Made by a program: the position numbers and the translations under genes
Notes under the pieces: generated by a model
What the model was told of the DNA's origin: nothing
What the model saw: the letters and a program-made list of their open reading frames with translations, nothing else
Databases searched by the model: none
Shown: piece by piece, positions 45,901 through 54,528 of the stretch
Layout of the letters: each line of letters starts with the position of its first letter
Numbering within the stretch: the first letter of the stretch is position 1
Origin: Pseudomonadales bacterium
GTDB lineage: Bacteria; Pseudomonadota; Gammaproteobacteria; Pseudomonadales; Halieaceae
DNA length: 64,000 nucleotides
NCBI GenBank assembly: GCA_024234735.1
Contig: JACKNV010000003.1
Span: 1 to 64,000, forward strand
Reading direction: 5' to 3'

Positions 45901-47440
45901 TCCTCACCACGACATCTACTCCATCGAGGATCTGGCCCAGTTGATTTTCGACCTCAAGCAGGTCAATCCCCAGGCGCTGGTCTCGGTGAAACTGGTATCG
46001 GAACCGGGGGTCGGGACCATCGCCGCCGGCGTGGCCAAAGCCTATGCCGACCTCATCACCATTTCCGGCTACGACGGCGGCACGGCGGCCAGCCCGCTGA
46101 CCTCCATCCGCTATGCCGGCTCGCCCTTCGAACTGGGTCTGGCGGAAGTGCAGCAGACCCTGCGTGGCAACAGCCTGCGCGGGTTTATCCGCCTGCAGGC
46201 TGACGGCGGCCTGAAAACTGGCCTTGACGTCATCAAGGCCGCGATTCTCGGGGCGGAGAGTTTCGGCTTTGGCACGGCACCCATGGTGGCGCTGGGGTGT
46301 AAGTACTTACGTATCTGCCACCTCAACAACTGCGCAACCGGTGTCGCCACCCAGCACCAGAAGCTGCGCGACGACCATTTTCAGGGCACGGTCGAGATGG
46401 TGGTCAATTTCTTCACCTTTATCGCCACCGAGACCCGCGAATGGCTGGCTCGCCTGGGGGTGCCTTCACTGGAGGCGCTCATTGGCCGCACCGACCTGCT
46501 CGAGCGCCTGCCCGGCTCCACCGAGAAGCAGGGCAAGCTGGATCTCGCGCCCATCCTCTACAAGGCGCCGGAAGCGGTGGATCAGCCCGAGTTCTGCCAG
46601 GTGGCTTCCAACATTCCCTTCGACCGGGGCGAAAAGGCGGAGCTGATGGTCGCCGCCACCCTGCCGGCCATAGAGGCCAGCAGCGGCGGCGAGTTCGAGT
46701 TCGAGGTCACCAACTGCGATCGCTCCATCGGCGCGCGTCTGTCGGGGGAGATCGCCCGGCGCTACGGCAATAATGGCATGGATGCCAACCCGATCGTGCT
46801 GCGCCTGCGCGGTACCGCGGGGCAGAGCTTCGGCGTGTGGAATGCCGGCGGCCTGCATATGTACCTGGAGGGCGATTCCAACGATTACGTGGGCAAGGGC
46901 ATGGCCGGCGGCAAGCTGGTGGTCTACCCTCCCCGCAACAGTACCTTCAAGTCCAACGAGACGGTCATTGTCGGCAATACCTGCCTGTACGGTGCCACCG
47001 GTGGCCGCCTGTTCGCCGCCGGTATCGCCGGAGAGCGCTTCGGGGTGCGCAACAGTGGCGCCCACGCCGTGGTGGAGGGCGCCGGGGACCACTGCTGTGA
47101 GTACATGACCGGCGGCATGGTTGCCGTGCTGGGGCCCACCGGCGTCAATTTCGGGGCGGGCATGACCGGCGGATTCGCCTATGTGCTGGATATGGACCGC
47201 AGCTTTATCGACAAGTACAACAGTGAGCTGGTGGAGATTCACCGGGTAAGCGCCGAGTACATGGAGCCCTACCGCAATCATTTGCGCGGCAGCATTCGCG
47301 AGTTCGTGGCGGAGACCGGGTCCGAGTGGGGCGCTCACCTGCTGGAGAATTTCGAGGACTACCTGGGCAAGTTCTGGCTGGTGAAACCCAAGGCGGCGGA
47401 CCTCGACCGCCTGCTGTCGCGCTTGCGCAATACCGACTAG
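42998..47440 (+). CDS. gltB: glutamate synthase large subunit
   Basis: Makes two glutamates from glutamine and 2-oxoglutarate. The 1480-residue protein has an N-terminal class II amidotransferase domain whose nucleophile is Cys15 (RDNCGFGLIA), exposed after removal of a 14-residue propeptide. It also has a central domain, an FMN-binding synthase domain (SGEGGEDPERFGTERVSKIK, SGYDGGTAASPLTSIRYAG), a 3Fe-4S cysteine set (CKYLRICHLNNCATGVATQ) and a C-terminal right-handed beta-helix (GGRLFAAGIAGERFGVRNSG). The gltD gene follows after 24 bases. Confidence 0.98.
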   Translation: MSAGLFRPEEFRDNCGFGLIAHTAGDASHRLLQTAIESLTCMTHRGGIAADGKTGDGCGLLMQMPDRFMRTLAQECFGVELADHYAVGQVFLGADPQRAAASREAMAKALSDQGLTVLGWRQVPTDSSVCGKIALASLPVIEQVFVDAAGVADDVLSGKLFVARRKAEIANAGDPDFYICSLSGRVISYKGLVMPVDLPRFYLDLDDDRLETAICVFHQRFSTNTMPRWPLAQPFRLLAHNGEINTIEGNRNWADARTARFETDKLPNIAEIAPLVNRTGSDSSSLDNMLDVLLTGGVDMPRALRMLIPPAWQNIESMDPDLKAFYEYHSMHMEPWDGPAGIVLTDGRYAVCLLDRNGLRPARWVKTTDGFITLASEVGTHGYRSEDVVAKGRVGPGQILMVDTQTGELLQNNEIDNRLKSRQPYKRWLKEKSQRIEGTFGGEMPAGIEAAQLPTYMKMFQVSFEERDQVLRPLAETGNEGVGSMGDDTPMAVLSRLERSLYDYFRQKFAQVTNPPIDPLRETIVMSLVTDLGAEQNVFIEGPEHADRVVLSSPVLSQGKYTTLLQLDRPGFQVKKLDCTYNPAEKNLRQAIEELVAAAEQSVREGCTILVLSDRAIGRDRLPVHSLLSVGAVHHHLIRRGLRVDANIVVETASARDSHQIACLLGFGATAVYPYLAYSVLEELIRHGEVLGEPSTCYKNYRKGINKGLLKIMSKMGISAVSSYRGAQLFEAVGLAREVVDLAFCGVASRIEGADFAELQSDQVALARAAWLPRKPINPGGLLKYVHGQEYHAFNPDVVMALQQAVASGDYALYQRYAALVNDRPVATLRDLLKPVDAAQPLPLEEVEPIETILPRFDSAGMSLGALSPEAHQALAAAMNRLGARSNSGEGGEDPERFGTERVSKIKQIASGRFGVTPHYLVNAEVLQIKVAQGAKPGEGGQLPGGKVNELIARLRYSVPGVTLISPPPHHDIYSIEDLAQLIFDLKQVNPQALVSVKLVSEPGVGTIAAGVAKAYADLITISGYDGGTAASPLTSIRYAGSPFELGLAEVQQTLRGNSLRGFIRLQADGGLKTGLDVIKAAILGAESFGFGTAPMVALGCKYLRICHLNNCATGVATQHQKLRDDHFQGTVEMVVNFFTFIATETREWLARLGVPSLEALIGRTDLLERLPGSTEKQGKLDLAPILYKAPEAVDQPEFCQVASNIPFDRGEKAELMVAATLPAIEASSGGEFEFEVTNCDRSIGARLSGEIARRYGNNGMDANPIVLRLRGTAGQSFGVWNAGGLHMYLEGDSNDYVGKGMAGGKLVVYPPRNSTFKSNETVIVGNTCLYGATGGRLFAAGIAGERFGVRNSGAHAVVEGAGDHCCEYMTGGMVAVLGPTGVNFGAGMTGGFAYVLDMDRSFIDKYNSELVEIHRVSAEYMEPYRNHLRGSIREFVAETGSEWGAHLLENFEDYLGKFWLVKPKAADLDRLLSRLRNTD

Positions 47441-47464
47441 GCTTCCTGAGGCGGGAACAGGCTT

Positions 47465-48886
47465 ATGAGTAAACGTATCTCCAACAATTTCCAGTTCATC
47501 GACGTCGGCCGCAACGACCCGGACAAGAAAACCCTGAGGTCGCGCAAAACCGAGTACGTCGAGATCTACAATCCCTTTACCAGCGAGCAGGTGGCGGAGC
47601 AATCCTACCGCTGCCTGGAGTGCGGTAACCCCTACTGTGAATGGAAGTGCCCGGTGCACAACTTCATTCCCAACTGGCTCAAGCTGGTTGCCGAGGGCAA
47701 CCTGTTCGAGGCAGCGGAACTCAGCCACCAGACCAATACCCTGCCGGAAGTATGCGGCCGGGTCTGTCCGCAGGATCGCCTGTGCGAAGGCGCCTGTACC
47801 CTGAACGACGGTTTCGGCGCGGTGACTATCGGCGCCTCGGAAAAGTACATCACCGACACCGCGCTGGCCATGGGCTGGCGCCCCGACATGTCGCAGGTGG
47901 TGCCCACTGACAAGCGGGTGGCGATCATCGGCGCCGGCCCGGCGGGCCTGGGCTGTGCGGATATCCTGGCGCGCAACGGCGTCAAGGCGGTGGTGTTCGA
48001 TCGCTACCCGGAAATCGGCGGCCTGCTGACCTTCGGCATACCCGAATTCAAGCTGGAAAAATCGGTCATGGTGCGCCGCCGGGAGGTCTTCGAGGGCATG
48101 GGGATCGAATTCCGGCTCAATACCGAGATCGGCAGGGACATTAGCATCGGCGAGCTGCTGGAGCAGTTCGACGCGGTGTTCATGGGCATGGGCACCTACT
48201 CCTACATGCGCGGCAATTTCCCCGGCGAGAACCTGCCCGGGGTATACGAGGCGCTGCCCTACCTGGTGGGTAACGTGAACCACAACCTGGGTTTCGACCA
48301 GCCCAGCGATGCCTATGTCAATCTCAAGGGCAAGCGGGTGATCGTGCTGGGTGGTGGCGACACCGCCATGGACTGCGTGCGCACGGCGGTGCGCCAGCAG
48401 GCGGAGCACGTTATTTGCGCGTACCGTCGCGACAAGGCCAACATGCCCGGCTCCCGCCGCGAGGTACAGAATGCGCGGGAGGAGGGCGTGGAGTTTCTCT
48501 ATAACCGGCAACCCATCGAGGTGGTGGAGTATTTCGGCCAGGCCTGTGGCGTCAAGATGGTGAAGACCAAGCTGGGCGAGCCCGATGCGGGCGGGCGTCG
48601 CCGTCCCCGCCCCATACCCGGCAGTGAAGTGGTGCTGGAGGCGGATGCGGTCATCATCGCCTTTGGTTTTCAGCCCAGCCCGCCCGACTGGCTGGCCGAG
48701 GTCTCGGTGCAAACCAACGACTGGGGTGGCATCGAGGCCGCGGAGGAGCAGCAGTACAAGTTCCAGACTTCCAATCCGAAAATATTCGCCGGCGGCGATA
48801 TGGTGCGCGGATCGGACCTCGTGGTGACCGCCATCTGGGAAGGTCGCCAGGCCGCCGAGGGTATCCTCGATTACCTCGAAGTCTGA
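47465..48886 (+). CDS. gltD: glutamate synthase small subunit
   Basis: NADPH-oxidising FAD subunit that passes electrons to GltB. The 473-residue protein has N-terminal 4Fe-4S cysteine groups (CLECGNPYCEWKCPVHNFIP and CGRVCPQDRLCEGAC), an FAD-binding GAGPAGLGCADILARNG and an NADPH-binding GGGDTAMDCVRTAVRQ. Standard length and operon position. Confidence 0.97.
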   Translation: MSKRISNNFQFIDVGRNDPDKKTLRSRKTEYVEIYNPFTSEQVAEQSYRCLECGNPYCEWKCPVHNFIPNWLKLVAEGNLFEAAELSHQTNTLPEVCGRVCPQDRLCEGACTLNDGFGAVTIGASEKYITDTALAMGWRPDMSQVVPTDKRVAIIGAGPAGLGCADILARNGVKAVVFDRYPEIGGLLTFGIPEFKLEKSVMVRRREVFEGMGIEFRLNTEIGRDISIGELLEQFDAVFMGMGTYSYMRGNFPGENLPGVYEALPYLVGNVNHNLGFDQPSDAYVNLKGKRVIVLGGGDTAMDCVRTAVRQQAEHVICAYRRDKANMPGSRREVQNAREEGVEFLYNRQPIEVVEYFGQACGVKMVKTKLGEPDAGGRRRPRPIPGSEVVLEADAVIIAFGFQPSPPDWLAEVSVQTNDWGGIEAAEEQQYKFQTSNPKIFAGGDMVRGSDLVVTAIWEGRQAAEGILDYLEV

Positions 48887-48902
48887 GCGGGACCAAGAGT
48901 GC

Positions 48903-49973
48903 ATGACTGAACTGAAGAATGATCGTTTCCTGCGCGCCCTGCTGCGGCAGCCGGTAGACCGCACCCCGGTATGGATGATGCGCCAGGCCGGGCGCTATCT
49001 GCCGGAGTACCGGGCCACCCGCAAGCAGGCGGGCTCTTTCCTCGACCTGTGCAAGAACGATGAGCTGGCCTGTGAGGTCACCCTGCAACCGCTGCGGCGC
49101 TATCCCATGGACGCGGCGATTCTGTTCTCCGATATCCTCACGGTGCCCGACGCCCTCGGGCTGGGGCTGTACTTCGAGGAGGGCGAAGGGCCGAAGTTCC
49201 GCAAAACTGTCCGCAGCGAAGCCGATATCGCCGGGCTCAACAGCATCGTGGCGGAAGACGACCTGGGCTATGTCATGGCGGCGGTGCGCACCATCCGTCG
49301 TGAGCTGAACGGCGAGGTGCCACTGATCGGCTTCTCCGGCAGCCCCTGGACCCTGGCCACCTACATGGTGGAAGGCGGCTCGTCCAGGGACTTTGCCCGG
49401 GTCAAGGCCATGGCCTATGACCAGCCGGAGCTGATGAACCAGTTGCTCTCGTTGCTGGCCGATGCGGTGGCCGATTATCTCGGGGCCCAGATCCGGGCCG
49501 GCGCCCAGGCCGTGCAGATTTTTGATACCTGGGGCGGCAGTCTCAGTGCCGCCGCCTATCGGGAGTTTTCCCTGAAGTACATGCAGCGGGTCATCTCCCG
49601 CCTGCCTGCCGAGGCGGATGGGCGCCGGGTGCCGGTCATCGTGTTTACCAAGGGCGGCGGCCAGTGGCTCAATGCGATCGCGGATTGCGGCGCCCAGGGC
49701 GTGGGTATCGACTGGACCACGGATATCGGCGCGGCGCGCCAGCAGGTCGGAGACCGGGTAGCGCTGCAGGGCAATATGGACCCCAGTATGCTGTTCGCGT
49801 CGCCGGCTCGCATCCGGGAGGAGGTGGCGACCATCCTGGCGGGATACGGCCACGGCTCGGGGCACGTGTTCAACCTCGGCCACGGTATCACCCCCGGGGT
49901 GAACCCCGACCATGTCACCGCCTTCGTGGAGGCGGTGCAGGAGCTGTCACCCCAGTATCACCTGGCGGATTGA
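48903..49973 (+). CDS. hemE: uroporphyrinogen decarboxylase
   Basis: Decarboxylates uroporphyrinogen III to coproporphyrinogen III in heme synthesis. The 356-residue protein shows TPVWMMRQAGRYLPEYRATR, the substrate-binding GFSGSPWTLATYMVEGG and FNLGHGITPGVNPDHV. It starts 16 bases after gltD, so it probably shares the transcript. A T-less GC hairpin (CGCCGCC/GGCGGCG, 49983-49998) lies between it and the convergent cysE. Confidence 0.97.
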   Translation: MTELKNDRFLRALLRQPVDRTPVWMMRQAGRYLPEYRATRKQAGSFLDLCKNDELACEVTLQPLRRYPMDAAILFSDILTVPDALGLGLYFEEGEGPKFRKTVRSEADIAGLNSIVAEDDLGYVMAAVRTIRRELNGEVPLIGFSGSPWTLATYMVEGGSSRDFARVKAMAYDQPELMNQLLSLLADAVADYLGAQIRAGAQAVQIFDTWGGSLSAAAYREFSLKYMQRVISRLPAEADGRRVPVIVFTKGGGQWLNAIADCGAQGVGIDWTTDIGAARQQVGDRVALQGNMDPSMLFASPARIREEVATILAGYGHGSGHVFNLGHGITPGVNPDHVTAFVEAVQELSPQYHLAD

Positions 49974-50000
49974 GCAGGGGGTCGCCGCCGTGGCGGCGCC

Positions 50001-50819
50001 TCAGCCGGCCAGCTGCCTGGCGCCGGCCTCGTCGCAGCAGAAATCGTGATTCATATCCAGAGCGGGCTGGTCGGTAGCCGGCCGGCCGACGATCTTTGCC
50101 GGTACCCCGGCAACCGTGGTGTGCGGCGGCACGTCTTCCAGCACCACGCTGCCCGCGCCGACCTTGGCGCCCTCGCCCACGCGAATATTGCCGAGAATCT
50201 TGGCGCCGGCACTGATCAGGACGCCGTCGCCTATCTTGGGATGGCGGTCGCCCTCGTCCTTACCGGTGCCGCCCAGGGTGACCGACTGCAGAATGGACAC
50301 GTTATTGCCGACCACGGCCGTCTCGCCGATGACCAGCCCGGTGGCGTGGTCCAGCATCACTCCCTTGCCCATGCGGGCTGCCGGGTGAATGTCCACGCCA
50401 AAGGTGGTGCTCATGCGGTTCTGGAAAAACAGGGCGAGGGATTCCCTGCCGCCGTTCCACAACCAGTGCATGACCCGCTGGGTTTGCAGGGCGTGGAAAC
50501 CCTTGAAGTATAAAAACGGTATATAGAGTTCGTGGCAGGCCGAGTCGCGGTCCAGCACCGCTTGCAGGTCGGCCCGCACAGCCTCGCTGATGCCCGGGTC
50601 GCTCTGGAAGGCCTGCAGGATGACATCCCGCAGCAGCAGGGACGACGCCGTGGGGCTGTCCAGCTGGTGCGCCAGGTGAAAACTCAGCGCGCCCTCCAAA
50701 GAGGTGTGGTTGATGATGGTGGCGTGCAGAAAACTGGCCAGCATGGGCTCCTCGCCGGCGTGGCGAACCGTTTCCTCGCGAATGCGCTCCCATTGTGGAT
50801 CGCTGGTTGTTGTTGTCAT
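50001..50819 (-). CDS. cysE: serine O-acetyltransferase CysE
   Basis: Acetylates serine with acetyl-CoA, first step of cysteine synthesis. The 272-residue protein has the helical SATase N-terminal domain (SFLHATIINHTSLEGALSFH) and a left-handed beta-helix with the catalytic His in LDHATGLVIGETA and GGTGKDEGDRHPKIG. The C-terminal tail after the helix is the region used for cysteine feedback inhibition and for binding CysK, but it does not end in the usual Ile. It is convergent with hemE. Confidence 0.95.
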   Translation of the reverse strand: MTTTTSDPQWERIREETVRHAGEEPMLASFLHATIINHTSLEGALSFHLAHQLDSPTASSLLLRDVILQAFQSDPGISEAVRADLQAVLDRDSACHELYIPFLYFKGFHALQTQRVMHWLWNGGRESLALFFQNRMSTTFGVDIHPAARMGKGVMLDHATGLVIGETAVVGNNVSILQSVTLGGTGKDEGDRHPKIGDGVLISAGAKILGNIRVGEGAKVGAGSVVLEDVPPHTTVAGVPAKIVGRPATDQPALDMNHDFCCDEAGARQLAG

Positions 50820-50916
50820 CCTGACTGTCTCCTTTGCCTGTTCACTCTAGCCCAGATGGCGTCTCGCGTCACGGCGGCGTGGCGCAGCTGTGACCCAGGT
50901 CGTGGTGGCGGTCTGT

Positions 50917-51585
50917 TCAGCGCGCAATGGCGCTGTAGCACCACAGTGGGTGGCCGCTTGCACGGTATTTGCGTTCGAACAGCGACAGCGGCGCGGCGCT
51001 TGCCAGCTGCGCCACTCGCCCCGCAACACCCGCCAGGGTCATGGCCACGCCGAATTCCTCGACGTAGAGCTGCCAGTTGCTGCGCAGCTCAATGTGCCCG
51101 CTCGGGGCGCTGCCGGCAAGGCGCGACAGCAGGGGAAAAGCCGGGTGCCCGTGCACCCTGCGCTGCAAATGGGCGGCCTTGGGCCAGGGGTTGGGGTACA
51201 GCAGGTAATGGTAATCCACGGCCATGCCCCGCTCCGCCAGTAACTGCCAGATGGCTTCGCAGTCGGCCCGCAACAGCAGGTAGTTGTCGCCGCCGTCCAC
51301 CGGGTGCCTGGCCAGCCGCCGGGCGGACTTGTCGATGCCCACCACCAGGTGGCAGGGGTGGTGCCTGGCCAGGATGGCGGTGCTGTGGCCGGTGCCACAG
51401 AAGGAATCCAGAACCAGCGGCCTCGGCGCGGCTTGCAGCGCCGCCAACAGCTGTTCGAAGGCGGCGGCATTGTGGCTCGCCAGCGGTTTGCGGTAGTCCG
51501 TGTGCAGGTGCCGTTGCACGATTTGCCCGAGTCGGGGGTGCAGGCCGTCCTGGTTGCTGATTATCTGGCGGGAGAGTTGGTGCAA
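50917..51585 (-). CDS. TrmB-like SAM-dependent methyltransferase (tRNA m7G46-type family, variant motif)
   Basis: About 222 residues from a TTG at 51583-51585, which yields HQLSRQIISNQDGLHPRL, the SNQxGxHxxL opening of this family. Other starts at 51681 or 51705 would overlap the control region of the divergent gene. SAM motif I is VLDSFCGTGHSTAIL. The family motif normally PDPWPKKRHHKRR reads YPNPWPKAAHLQRRV: the conserved Asp is Asn and the basic run is broken. It may therefore be a paralogue with a different substrate rather than the housekeeping TrmB. Confidence 0.75.
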   Translation of the reverse strand: MHQLSRQIISNQDGLHPRLGQIVQRHLHTDYRKPLASHNAAAFEQLLAALQAAPRPLVLDSFCGTGHSTAILARHHPCHLVVGIDKSARRLARHPVDGGDNYLLLRADCEAIWQLLAERGMAVDYHYLLYPNPWPKAAHLQRRVHGHPAFPLLSRLAGSAPSGHIELRSNWQLYVEEFGVAMTLAGVAGRVAQLASAAPLSLFERKYRASGHPLWCYSAIAR

Positions 51586-51703
51586 GTGCAGTGATATCCG
51601 GTGGCCTGGGACAGGGCGGCCGAGGGGGCGTTTGCCGTCCGCCGCCGGCGCTGCGATGATAAACCCCCGCACCGGCAACATCCACCGTGAATAGAGGCGA
51701 ATC

Positions 51704-52426
51704 ATGCGAGCAGACCTGCGACCTTACTGGCTGAAAAAGCTTTACCTGAATTTCCGCCACTGGTACGCGGAGTATTTCCTGCGCCCGGAGTGCGCCTCAC
51801 TGGGGCCTTTCCATACCATCATGAAACCCTGGTACGTGAGTATATCCGGCAACAACATCCATATCGGCCGCTGCTTTACCGCCATCGGCGAGCCCGGCAA
51901 CCGGGTGGAGATCGGTGTCTGGGGGCGGGCCGATGGCGAAGGCCGGGTGCAGATCGGCGATTGCGTCCTGATGAGCCCCGGCTCGCGTATCAGCGCCAGC
52001 GACGAGGTGGTCCTGGGCGACGGCGTGATGCTCGCCAATGGCGCTTACGTGACGGACTCTGACTGGCACACCGTCCACGATCGCACCCGGCGCGCGGAGC
52101 AGGTGACCCCGGTCCACATCGGCGACAACGTCTGGCTGGGCGACCATGCCACGGTACTCAAGGGGGTGACCATCGGCGCCAACAGCGTGGTGGCGGCCCG
52201 GGCGGTTGTCACCAGGGATGTGCCTGCCAACGTGGTGGTGGCGGGCAACCCCGCGAAAGTGGTCAGGGAACTGGACCCGGAGCGCGGCTTTACCACCCGC
52301 ATGGACTATTTTGCCGACCCGGTGGAACTGGAGCGCTTCTTCGACGCGATCAACCGGGAGGTGCTGGCCGGCAACCGTTTCTGGCGCTGGCTTTGGTCGG
52401 TGTTGTATCCGGCGTCGCGGCGCTGA
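51704..52426 (+). CDS. hexapeptide-repeat acyltransferase (left-handed beta-helix)
   Basis: A 240-residue cytoplasmic enzyme with an atypical N-terminal section (LRPYWLKKLYLNFRHWYAEYFLRPEC) and then hexapeptide repeats from about residue 48 to 190 (NIHIGRCFTAIG, VQIGDCVLMSPGS, VHIGDNVWLGDHATVLKGVTIG). The last coil VVAGNPAKVV is typical of acetyltransferases of the maltose/galactoside and WbbJ type. A C-terminal amphipathic helix follows. The acceptor is unknown; polysaccharide or lipid modification is a guess. AGAGGCG precedes the ATG. Confidence 0.8.
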   Translation: MRADLRPYWLKKLYLNFRHWYAEYFLRPECASLGPFHTIMKPWYVSISGNNIHIGRCFTAIGEPGNRVEIGVWGRADGEGRVQIGDCVLMSPGSRISASDEVVLGDGVMLANGAYVTDSDWHTVHDRTRRAEQVTPVHIGDNVWLGDHATVLKGVTIGANSVVAARAVVTRDVPANVVVAGNPAKVVRELDPERGFTTRMDYFADPVELERFFDAINREVLAGNRFWRWLWSVLYPASRR

Positions 52427-52460
52427 GGGCGGCACCCGACCGGCGCCGCGGCGACTGTCG

Positions 52461-53441
52461 CTACAGCAACTGTAGTGGTTCCTCCTGCAGCGCGGCCAGC
52501 TGCTCGCGCAGTTCCAGGATGTGATCGGCCCAGTAGCGCTCGGTGTTGAACCAGGTGAAGCTGCGGGGAAAGGCCGGGTCGTTCCAGCGGCGCGCCAACC
52601 AGGCGGCGTAGTGGCACAGGCGCAGGGTGCGCAGGGCTTCCACCCAGCGCAGCTGCCGCGGGTCGAAGTCGCAGAACTCTGCGTACCCCTCGACCAGCTC
52701 CGCCAGCTGCAGCTGGCGTTCGGGCCGATCGCCGTTGAGGAACATCCACAAATCCTGGATGGCCGGGGCGGTGCAGCAATCGTCCAGGTCGACGAAGTGA
52801 GCGGTGTCGTCCCGCCACAGGATGTTGCCGACGTGGCAGTCGCCGTGCACGCGTATCAGGTCCGCAGGCCGCACCTCCTCGTAAATGGCGGACACTGCCT
52901 GCAGCAGGTCGCCGGTGAGGGTGCTGTAGGCCGGTAGCAGCGGTGCCGGGATGAAATTTTCCAGCAGGAATGCCCGGCTTTCACCCAGCATGCGTTCCAC
53001 GCTCAGCTGCTGGCGGAATTCGAAAGGCTGTGCCCGTCCCACCGCATGGATGCGGCCCAGCGTCCTGCCCAGCACCAGCAGGTTGTCGAAGTTGTCCAGC
53101 TCCGGCGGATGGCCGCCGCGGCGCGTGAACAGGGCGAAGCGGAAACCGGCAAAACTGTGCAGGGTGGTGCCGGCAGCGTCGGGCAGGGGCGCGACGATGG
53201 AGATGTCCGCATCCTGCAGTTCCAGGCTGAACTGGTGTTCCTCCAGGATCTGGGCGTCGCTCCACCGTTCCGGCCGATAGAACTTGGCAATGAGTGGCGG
53301 GCCCTGCTCCATACCCACCTGGTACACCCGGTTTTCATAGCTGTTCAAGGCCAGCAGGCGGGCATCACTGCGGTAGCCGGCGGATTCCACCGCGTCGATG
53401 ACCGTGTCCGGGCTGAGGCTGTCGTAGGGATGCTCAGCCAT
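52461..53441 (-). CDS. srkA: stress response kinase A (YihE/RdoA family)
   Basis: A 326-residue Ser/Thr kinase of the APH/choline kinase fold. The catalytic loop is VHGDCHVGNILW and the metal motif FVDLDDCCTAPAIQDLWMFL; ENRVYQVG opens the nucleotide-binding lobe. In E. coli SrkA counters MazEF-linked death and reactive-oxygen stress, upstream of dsbA. Here there is no dsbA neighbour: the start overlaps the end of modC by eight bases, placing it last in the molybdate transport operon. Confidence 0.93.
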   Translation of the reverse strand: MAEHPYDSLSPDTVIDAVESAGYRSDARLLALNSYENRVYQVGMEQGPPLIAKFYRPERWSDAQILEEHQFSLELQDADISIVAPLPDAAGTTLHSFAGFRFALFTRRGGHPPELDNFDNLLVLGRTLGRIHAVGRAQPFEFRQQLSVERMLGESRAFLLENFIPAPLLPAYSTLTGDLLQAVSAIYEEVRPADLIRVHGDCHVGNILWRDDTAHFVDLDDCCTAPAIQDLWMFLNGDRPERQLQLAELVEGYAEFCDFDPRQLRWVEALRTLRLCHYAAWLARRWNDPAFPRSFTWFNTERYWADHILELREQLAALQEEPLQLL

Positions 53442-54528
53442 CTTCCGGTACCGGCTCCATCAACAGCGCTGCGCTCTTGATCTGGGCATAGAGTCTGTCC
53501 CCCACCTGCAGCTGCAGGTGGGCGGCCGATTTGCGGGTGATGCGGGCCAGCAGGAACTGCGACCCCAGCGCGAGGCGCAGCAGCACCCGGGAGGGCCCCT
53601 CCTCCAGCATGTCGCTGAGCGTTACCGGCAGGATGTTGAGTATGCTGCTGTCTGTTGGCCGCTGCCTGCACACGCTGACATCGCGGGCCGGGATGCGCAG
53701 GCGTCGCAGCTGCCCCGGTGCCAGGCGCGGCCCCGCCAGCAACAGGGGCTGCCCCTCTACATCCAGCTCGGTCAGGCTGAAGCGGGCGTCGTGGTGCGCG
53801 GTGGTGCCGACAACGATGGCGGCGGCCTGGTCCTCGCGGGACAGGCGGGTATCCAGGCGGCTGCACAGGTCCAGCAACGACCCCTGGGCAGCCAGGCGGC
53901 CCTGTTCCAGGAGAACCAGCTGGTCGGCCAGCTGGCTGACCTCTTCTATATCGTGGCTGACGTACAGCATGGGCAGCTCCAGGTCGGTGTTCAGTTGCTG
54001 CAGCTGGCCGATGATCTGCTGGCTGGCGGCGTGATCCAGGTTGGCAAGGGGTTCGTCCAGCAGCATCAGCTCGGGGGCGGACAGCAGCGCCCTGGCAATC
54101 GCCACCCGTTGCGCCTGGCCGGCGGACAGGGAGGCCGGATGCTGCGCGAGCAGGTCGTCCAGCTGCAGCCAGCTGACCACCTGTGCCAGGCTGACGCCCC
54201 GGTCGCGATGACGGCGGCGGAGGGCGTAGTGCAGGTTCTGCTCGACGTTCAGGTGGGGGAACAGGCGCGCATCCTGGAAGACGTAGGCCGTTCGGCGCTG
54301 CCAGGGCGGAACGAACAGTCGGGGGCGCTGCCAGTACTCGCCGCGGAAGCGGATTTCGCTGTCCGCAGCGGCGCGGCGCAGCCCGGCGATACAGTCCAGC
54401 AGGGTACTCTTGCCGCTGCCGCTGGGGCCGTAGATCGCGGTGATGCCGGTTGCGGGCAGCTCGCAGGCCAGCTGCAGGCGAAACTGCTCGCCTGCGGCGC
54501 AGTCGAGCTGCAGCGAAAGGCCGCTCAT
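53434..54528 (-). CDS. modC: molybdate ABC transporter ATP-binding protein ModC
   Basis: ATPase of the molybdate importer. The 364-residue protein has Walker A GPSGSGKST, signature LSAGQAQRVAIARALL and Walker B LMLLDEPLANLD. A C-terminal TOBE/Mop domain (about 295-360, SRVLLRLALGSQFLLARITRKS) binds molybdate or tungstate and feeds back on transport. The ATG overlaps the modB stop by four bases. Confidence 0.96.
   Translation of the reverse strand: MSGLSLQLDCAAGEQFRLQLACELPATGITAIYGPSGSGKSTLLDCIAGLRRAAADSEIRFRGEYWQRPRLFVPPWQRRTAYVFQDARLFPHLNVEQNLHYALRRRHRDRGVSLAQVVSWLQLDDLLAQHPASLSAGQAQRVAIARALLSAPELMLLDEPLANLDHAASQQIIGQLQQLNTDLELPMLYVSHDIEEVSQLADQLVLLEQGRLAAQGSLLDLCSRLDTRLSREDQAAAIVVGTTAHHDARFSLTELDVEGQPLLLAGPRLAPGQLRRLRIPARDVSVCRQRPTDSSILNILPVTLSDMLEEGPSRVLLRLALGSQFLLARITRKSAAHLQLQVGDRLYAQIKSAALLMEPVPEDG

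Noticed and set aside
46466..48964. Minus-strand open frame of 832 codons opposite gltB/gltD
   Set aside because: Shadow of two highly conserved genes on the plus strand; His/Ala/Gly-rich with no motif.
49983..49998. GC hairpin between hemE and cysE as a terminator
   Set aside because: The stem is good, but no T-run follows on either strand.
51586..51705. Longer N-terminus for the TrmB-like protein
   Set aside because: The extra residues are unlike the family and would overlap the ATG and ribosome site of the divergent acyltransferase gene.
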